Of a DNA stretch of 64,000 nt, positions 57,962 to 64,000 are shown in pieces. Below the pieces are notes generated by a model, which ran no database searches, was not told the origin of the DNA, and worked only from the letters and a program-made list of their open reading frames with translations. Positions within the stretch are counted from its first letter, which is position 1. Each line of letters begins with the position of its first letter. The position numbers were made by a program, and so were the translations under genes. The DNA comes from Pseudopithomyces maydicus (Eukaryota > Ascomycota > Dothideomycetes > Pleosporales > Didymosphaeriaceae): positions 186,001-250,000 of the forward strand of contig JANTUC010000007.1 of the NCBI GenBank assembly GCA_026873275.1, in the 5' to 3' direction.

Positions 57962-58727
57962 TCAGCTAGACCCCTTTAATGCTTCTGCATCGCTGCCGTC
58001 TGGAGCAGGCCTTTTCATTGCCAACTTGACTGGGGCATTGAAGGCCCTTCCAACGCCGTCTACTGCCAACAGCCTCTCCCACCATTGAATTATTTTCGGG
58101 AAATCTTTCCTGTACTCCGAATCCATGAATGTTTTCAACGGCCTTGTCGATCCTTAGCATGCACCCCAATGGCATCAACCAATCTTCTACTTACCAAAGC
58201 AGCCCCGAAGCGACGCTCAGATCCGCAAGACTGAGCTCATCATCTCGCACCAGCCATACCCTATCGTTTTGCACCAAATGGTGTTCTAGTCGCTGGAGTG
58301 CACGAACGAATTGTGATTCTTTGAAATCCACAATCTCTTTGTCGTACTTTCCCTGTCCCATCATCGGTCCCAATATTGCACCTCCATCAGGCCATATTTG
58401 GGAATCCGCGAAAGAGATCCACATCTGGACCAGCGCTCTTTCCTCAGGTGTGCGACCAAGTAGTTGGTCCCTGCGTGGCCCCGAATCGGCGACATAATAC
58501 GCGATGGCACTTCCCTCGGCCAGGCAGAAGCCAGATGGTGTTTCGAAAGCTGGGATCTTGCCATGGGGAAATTTGGTCAGGTATTCGGCAGACTTGTTGG
58601 TAACGCCATATTTGAAATCGGGGTCTATTGAAATCTCCAGGCCGTTCAGATTAGCTGCAGATAGAATTTTTGTCACGCGAGCATGGAGGAAATACACAGT
58701 AGTATATAGAGTGCCGAATGGGGCCAT
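57962..58727 (-). CDS. Glutathione S-transferase (EF1B-gamma-like)
   Basis: A GST-fold protein of the eEF1B-gamma-like fungal class; expected to conjugate or bind glutathione in the cytosol. Two exons, 58727-58195 and 58142-57962, joined by a 52-bp intron (GTAAGT...ACAAG), give 237 residues. The acceptor at 58143-58144 is chosen over a nearby AG because it alone restores the frame into SGLLWPLKTFMDSEYRKDFPKIIQWWERLL. The N-terminal thioredoxin-like domain reads MAPFGTLYTTVYFLHARVTKIL and contains FPHGKIPAFETPSGFCLAEGSAIAYYVAD, the glutathione-binding Ile-Pro turn and Glu-Gly-Ser segment. The C-terminal domain is all-helical, with DDELSLADLSVASGLLW. An upstream in-frame Met at 58766 is not preferred. 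It converges with the glucosyltransferase gene. Confidence 0.87.
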
Positions 58728-59313
58728 TTGTTCAAGGCTAAGCGTAAGGAATCCAGAAATATACAATTTGTCTTGAGTGTGGGAGTCCTGAGCGCACGTA
58801 TTTTCGTAACGGCTTTTATACTGATACTACAAACTACTATAAGCCCATAATTTCCTGAGGCCAAATTATTCTATCATTCTCGCATTCTGTCGCTTAATCA
58901 GGTTATTGTTCAAGTCCTGCTGCCTGCTCATGATTATTAATACCACCCCTGCAGAGCCTAATAATTGGGCTGAGATCCAGCGTATGACAGCATAGTCCCC
59001 GTATCCCTTCAGCCGTACATTTAAACCTAAGGCTCCAGTAGGTAACATCGCGCCGATGTGAGGGATTCAGGCAAGAACTTTTAAAATTCTTTATTTGGCA
59101 AAGAAAGCGAAGAATGGGTTAAGAAGCTCGCATTTCACCTATCATGCAGATGCGATGTAAAACTTACATTGTCTTGGGCAAGCATGTTACTCCAGAACCC
59201 CTCATTTGAGATGACATTCATAGGTAAGTGTATGTATGCGCGTAACGCGTAACAGTTCAAACTAGTGAAGCTAACCCTACAACGTAACAGTATCTTTGTC
59301 TTCCAAGGTTCAT
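58728..59313. other. Intergenic region, no gene seen
   Basis: About 590 bp between the GST start and the stop of the nucleoside hydrolase. AT-rich with a few short open frames. Nothing recognised. Confidence 0.5.
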
Positions 59314-60426
59314 CTAAACTTGTCCTACCCTCACAGGAACTGGGCGAGTTAGAAGATCAATGTACAGATCGAAAAAGCGCTCATTATCAATATTGAACAC
59401 CACATCTGATAGACTGTCTGCCGAGCCTTCGGGGAATGGGTTTTTCTCCCAAACGAGTCCTTTTCCATACTCGGTATCGAAAGTAGTATTCACGTCAACG
59501 TACAGCTTTTTGACTTCTAAGTCAAGACTATCGTCATGCAAAGACGCCAGTGCGACAGTATCGTAAACATAAGGCCAGCGTTCTATGTTTTTGAACAGCT
59601 CGGTGATAGGCGTAGCGGGATCGTGATTGCCGATAGCGTCGTAAACAGATTCCGATATGATGACGGTGCTAGTAACATCGAGACCAATTATCTTGCGCTC
59701 AAGCCCGGGTGCTCGGAGCACGATTTGTGCTGCCTCAGCGTCGAACCACCAGTTTGTCTCCCCAGCGCCGATATAGGAATTTCCTGACACGTAAAGTTGA
59801 CCGCCCATGATAACGATACGCTTGATGAGCGGGATGATGGACGGGTCTAAGCGCATGACGAGCGCAATATTGGTCAACGGACCGATGGCTAGTACTGTCA
59901 CTTCGTGGGGGTATCTGTGAACTGAATCGATTATGAAGTCCACGGCATGTTGATGTTGCAGCGTTGTATGCGTAGCGAACCCGTCAGACGGTGGTACCAA
60001 CTCGCTGCCTTCGGGATGGAGATACGCGGCAACATATGCTGTCGCGTTACCGAAGAGCTGGGTTTCCATTTGATATGTTGCGTAATCGTGTAACAAAGGT
60101 GTCCTAGCACCTGCATAAACGCCTACCGATGCTTCGACACCAAGACGCTCTACTGCTCGCAAAGCGTCACTAACACCTTGATCGAGATACTGATTTCCAG
60201 CAACGATTGTAAGCCCCAGTATGTTTAGTGAGTTTGTTGCGTGCAGTTGAGTAGCCATGGCGAGTACCTGTCCATCGTCGCCGATTGTATTGAAGTCTGT
60301 GTCAATGATGACTTTTGGAGCGTCGTCCCGAGTGCAGGTTCTCCTCTTCTGACAGCCTGAAGCGCGGGCAAATCCCGAAAAAAATAAGATGAAAGGTATC
60401 CAGTCAGAATGTAGTATCATTATCAC
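59314..60426 (-). CDS. Secreted inosine/uridine-preferring nucleoside hydrolase family protein
   Basis: A nucleoside N-ribohydrolase fold, which splits purine and pyrimidine ribonucleosides into base and ribose. A single exon encodes 370 residues. An N-terminal hydrophobic stretch (ILHSDWIPFILFFSGFARA) looks like a signal peptide, so an extracellular or vacuolar role is likely. The calcium/ribose-binding start is VIIDTDFNTIGDDGQVLAMA; compared with the usual DxDPGxDD form it has extra residues between the second and third Asp. A second hallmark, TVLAIGPLTNIALVMRLDP, is followed by IVIMGGQLYVSGN and FDAEAAQIVLRAPGLE. The usual late His is not obvious, although a DTVALASLHDDS segment is present. 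Activity may therefore differ from classic hydrolases. A gene-rich region ends here. Confidence 0.85.
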   Translation of the reverse strand: MIMILHSDWIPFILFFSGFARASGCQKRRTCTRDDAPKVIIDTDFNTIGDDGQVLAMATQLHATNSLNILGLTIVAGNQYLDQGVSDALRAVERLGVEASVGVYAGARTPLLHDYATYQMETQLFGNATAYVAAYLHPEGSELVPPSDGFATHTTLQHQHAVDFIIDSVHRYPHEVTVLAIGPLTNIALVMRLDPSIIPLIKRIVIMGGQLYVSGNSYIGAGETNWWFDAEAAQIVLRAPGLERKIIGLDVTSTVIISESVYDAIGNHDPATPITELFKNIERWPYVYDTVALASLHDDSLDLEVKKLYVDVNTTFDTEYGKGLVWEKNPFPEGSADSLSDVVFNIDNERFFDLYIDLLTRPVPVRVGQV

Positions 60427-61400
60427 TAATAATCCAAGCTTAGTGTATGAAATCTGAGAGCTGCGGGTTTATAGCTGCAGCACAAGGCTTCGGGCATTTC
60501 CTTTATACAAAAAAATGGGCGAAAATCTTGCTTCGAGATGTGTGGATTTAGCACCTGGGAGATAGGGAGTCAGGCTATGGGTAAGATTTGAACAAGTCCT
60601 ATAGGTCATTGTGTTTTCAAACTAATCCGGATCGGTTATATGGGCACGATACTGACAAATGAAAACAAGTGGGGGCGATGTCGCGATCTTACATGTTCAC
60701 CGTTAAAGTATGCGGAGTTTAAGCTGAATCCGGCTGTACTAACTAGCACTGAATATACAGCTTGCAAGGCAACAACCCTGGGTTTATCATAGGTTAAGGA
60801 TCACGCCATAATTACATCGCCTCCGCGAGTCAATCATGAACTCTGTCTGTCCAGCTCAGCGTATTCTGACTATATCCAACAACAATTTGGACATTGCTGT
60901 ACGCAAAGCACCTATCTGCTCATATCAATGGTCTCGTAATGAAGTTTCTCCCAATATGGTTTCCATGTACGCTGGTAATTAAGCTTTTGTCTTTGGCCCA
61001 CCAATACTACACATCGGTCTTCCGCATCAGTCCTTCGTGACTTTTTCTTTTGGTCATTGATACCTCCCAGTTGCCACGGTTTTTCGCGTTCCAGTCCATA
61101 AGCTGCTATGATGACATTCTTTTGTTGGACTGGGTAACATTTGTTCACTGCATTTCTGCCTCTTGGGTTAATATTGCAGTATCCGTTCGTGTCTGCTTCA
61201 TTCCCCCAACATATTCTGCCTCTCAATTGTATTCCGTCCAAGACATAATGCAAACACCATATTTCTTGCATGTTGAGCTGTTTTCTCCCCACCAGCCTCC
61301 TCTATTGCCCCTTCACGTTTCAATATCAGTTGATACCACCCCCTCGCTTGTGATATATGATAGCTTGGCACTATATGTACTCCTTGGCATAATTCGTTAA
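60427..61400. other. Intergenic region, no gene seen
   Basis: About 970 bp with only short, overlapping frames. It includes the promoter of the nucleoside hydrolase and the transition to the right-hand repeat block. Confidence 0.45.
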
Positions 61401-64000
61401 TATGATGGTCTCATTTCTCCACTCCATAACAACTGTTGAATTCAATTTCACCCCAGCAAACCTCTCTATGCCGATCTTCCGTGTCTCTCGTCTGAATCCA
61501 GGGTGACTCTTCCCGTTGGGAATTCAGAAGGTAGTTTTAATCGATCCTCTTCTAGGCGCAAACGTTGAGGATACCGTGGTCAATTTTCTGAATGACAAGT
61601 ATTTCGGACACCCTCCCTCCCTGAACACTTTTCGATGTGATCGAGTTTCATTCTACTCCTCCTCCGCCCCAAATTGATCAAGCTGCAATCGCATTGGCTC
61701 ACCACACTTTCCCCACATATATTGAATGACGAGTTGTTTCTAGTCCACTTCCCACATGGACGCTCATCCTTAGACAGTTCAATTGTCCACCCGCACAAGA
61801 CCAGGAGTCCATGTCGAACAGGATTTGACTCTTCCCCCAATCCTTCATGTTACACCTCCATCCTGCATTTTTCAAGTTCATTCCTCTTCTGTCTCATGAG
61901 TTGTCCTTACTAAGAAATTTGGTTCACTTGTTCACCCCCAGTAACATCTTTCACATTGATACAAAGGCGGTATATATTCCGAGTTCTCCAACAGGAACTG
62001 GATCAGTATCAGATCCATTCGAGGCAATGATACGAATTTAGTTCACCCCTCCTACTCACCCCATTTGTTGTCTTATACAGCTCGATCCCACACACTTCCC
62101 TCATGTATCGAGAGGAGATACATTTACGCATTGCTCCACCTCCACAAGTCCAGACACATTCGGAGATCTAGTCCATCTCCCCCCATGAAAATCGATCACA
62201 GAGGATTTCAGTCCCCCTTCCACCATATGTGATTGGTTATGGTTGCTTTTCTTTAATTCCACATTCTCTTTCCATAAGTTTGAGGGTAGTTTTATTTCAG
62301 ACCTTTCTTCACGTCTGCTCCACGTCCCGCATTAACTTAACCATAAAGTTCTTCAGTTGCAGTCTGGTCCTCCTCCCATGGTATTTCCAGGTATATGGGC
62401 TGATTTACTTTCTTCCAGATCCATCACTTTTGTCTGTAACATTTAAGACACTCTTCCTTCGTCTTATTCTTCCAGTCAGCCTCCCACATAGTTTCCATTT
62501 CGAAAAGCTCGAGTGCGCTATTCCTCACACACTCCACCTAAAAAACGAAGTACTAGATATTTAGTCCACCCCCCATAGTTCCCTTTTCTTAAAGTTTCAG
62601 GGGACTCGCTCACCCGTCCTCCATATAGTCATACCAGCTTTTCTTTTTCAGACTACTACTTTTCCTCCACCTCCACATGGGACCCCGGTAGAAACAGTTT
62701 TCTTTTACTCCACCACTCCACTTCCACTCGATCCCCATGAATTTTGGTAAAAGCAGTTTTCAAGCTCGCCTCCTCGCCTCCCCTCAAGAAGAGATGTTCT
62801 ACTGTGTGACTTTAAAACTCCTTCACATTGAGTTTGGACGTGTCGATCTTGAAGCCCAGTCCTCCCCACATCGGGTTTTCCGTGTTTGATTTTCATTCCA
62901 ACACCTCTCTCCTCTCCATGTTATATTTTGTGGTCGATTTGTTCTTGGCCAACCCCCCCCCCCCCCCCCTTCTCTTCCTTAAGTAAGAGGAGGTTATGCT
63001 TTCCTCGTCCACACTACCCCATAACCCCTAGAAGGGTATATTTCGGTCCGCCCTCCGCTCTCCACATTATTGTTTTTGATCATACTTTCTCACCCACCAC
63101 TCCCCGAGGCTGCATGCATTTCAAAAAAGGCTTTTTTGACACACTAATACTCCCTCTCTCCCTCCTATCCATAGCTCGTCTCTTGTTGCCGTTTTCTATT
63201 TTTTGGACCCGCATTTTGCTCAATGGCAAGCTTTTTAATCCACCCCTCCTTCACCACTCCTTCCATTCATATTTAACGCTTTGTTTTTCCGTGCTCTCAA
63301 CCCCATGCATCATGCAGCAAAGCCTTTTAATCCACCCCCATGATCCCGATCTCAGTCAATTTCACTGTTCCCCCAGCCCTACCCTCTCCTTCCTCCCCCG
63401 GCCTTTTCCAATCCATATGGATTATAGGAAACTGTATTGCACATTTCAATCCACCATGCGTACCTCTTCCATGTCTTTACGACCCCAAAGACTTTTTCTT
63501 GGGAGATTTGAATCCTCCCCAAACCAGCTCACGCATGGTGCCCGAGCAGTGACAGTTCAGTCCACCATACGTAGGTAGTGTAGATTTTTACGACTCCAAT
63601 GGTTCTTTCTTCGAGAATTTTGGTCCTTTTCCACGCAGCGCGCGCATTGACTTCCGAGTGAGAAAGTTCAAACACCCTCTTCCATGGCCTGCTGCAGTGT
63701 AATTCCATTACACCCCTGAGCCACGCAACCCGCATTACTCCTCCCAAGTCGTTTTTTCAAACCCGCTCTCCCTCCCCATCCCCATCGATTTTTATCGGGA
63801 AATTTTATTCTTTTTCAACCCACGCGACCCACATAATCCACATAAGCCTTCCACTTCGAACCTGCTCCACCTCTTCCATGAAAGCTTTCGTTGAAATTTT
63901 TAATATTACCCCCAACCAGTTTACGCATGGATTATCCGCGTGAAAGTTCGAACGCGCCCCCTCCTCATCGACTTTTCATTCTTGGAATTTTAGTTTGCCC
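61400..64000 (+). repeat. Second degenerate, pyrimidine-rich tandem-repeat block (cut by the window edge)
   Basis: Plus-strand sequence is strongly C+T rich and carries recurring phrases such as GTCCACCTCCCCATG (for example near 61743, 62171, 62574, 62664 and 62710), each followed by a T-rich or TTTTCTT stretch. From about 63490 a more regular unit appears: a TTTT-rich segment, then CACGC-GCGCATGGA, then GTGAGAAAGTTCGAAC and CCCTCTTCCATGG. Copies start near 63490, 63605, 63795 and 63885, a spacing of roughly 90-115 bp. Open frames of up to 230 codons across it are translations of repeats and are not called. The repeats continue beyond the window. Confidence 0.72.
62953..62969 (+). repeat. C17 homopolymer
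   Basis: Seventeen consecutive C residues inside the right-hand repeat block, the longest single-base run seen in the window. Confidence 0.85.

Noticed and set aside
62886..63578. 230-codon plus-strand open frame in the right-hand repeat block
   Set aside because: Pro/Leu/Phe/Ser-rich translation of C+T-rich repeats including the C17 run. No domain, no signal.

Overview
The window comes from the nuclear genome of a filamentous ascomycete (Pezizomycotina; a Dothideomycete-like fungus is my best guess from gene content and style, not a proven placement). The evidence is many small GT-AG introns (about 42-240 bp), fungal-type secreted proteins (a CE5 esterase, a GPI-type wall protein, a GMC oxidoreductase), an autophagy ATG14-type protein, CAF120 and TAF2 homologues, an intron-containing tRNA-Cys, and monocistronic genes on both strands.

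Layout. 0-18.5 kb is gene-dense: a CE5 esterase truncated by the window edge, a cytochrome P450, tRNA-Cys(GCA), a GNAT acetyltransferase, ribosomal stalk protein P0 divergent from the tRNA m7G46 methyltransferase subunit TRM82, thioredoxin reductase, a conserved hypothetical divergent from an ATG14/UVRAG-type protein, and a cystathionine gamma-lyase-type enzyme. 18.7-33.65 kb holds no convincing gene. It is a mosaic of degenerate tandem arrays with different unit lengths (about 15, 131, 150-240, 147, 140, 62, 45 and 110 bp). 34-60.4 kb is again gene-dense: TAF2, a microsatellite-rich spacer, a CAF120-type PH-domain protein, a 2EXR/F-box-like protein, a four-helix membrane protein, a GPI-type wall protein, an alpha/beta hydrolase, a GMC oxidoreductase, a family-28 (sterol) glucosyltransferase, a glutathione transferase and a secreted nucleoside hydrolase. 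From about 61.4 kb to the end a second pyrimidine-rich tandem-repeat block begins and runs out of the window.

The genes do not form an operon or an evident biosynthetic cluster. They are mostly housekeeping functions (translation, tRNA modification, redox, sulfur amino acids, autophagy, basal transcription, mRNA decay), followed at 49-60 kb by accessory secreted or detoxifying enzymes.

Two observations dominate. First, the satellite island: several unrelated, locally drifting tandem arrays sit side by side between ordinary genes, some units carrying a conserved short dyad, with a similar block starting at the right edge. Second, six genes (GNAT, the 13.2-14.1 kb hypothetical, TAF2, CAF120, the 47.5 kb membrane protein and the alpha/beta hydrolase) each lose frame at a run of C or G, and each is repaired by assuming the run is one base longer than written. 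Because TAF2 is expected to be essential, this points to systematic homopolymer contraction in the assembly rather than gene decay. Splice sites were placed by eye from GT-AG signals and reading-frame continuity; no alignments or searches were run.
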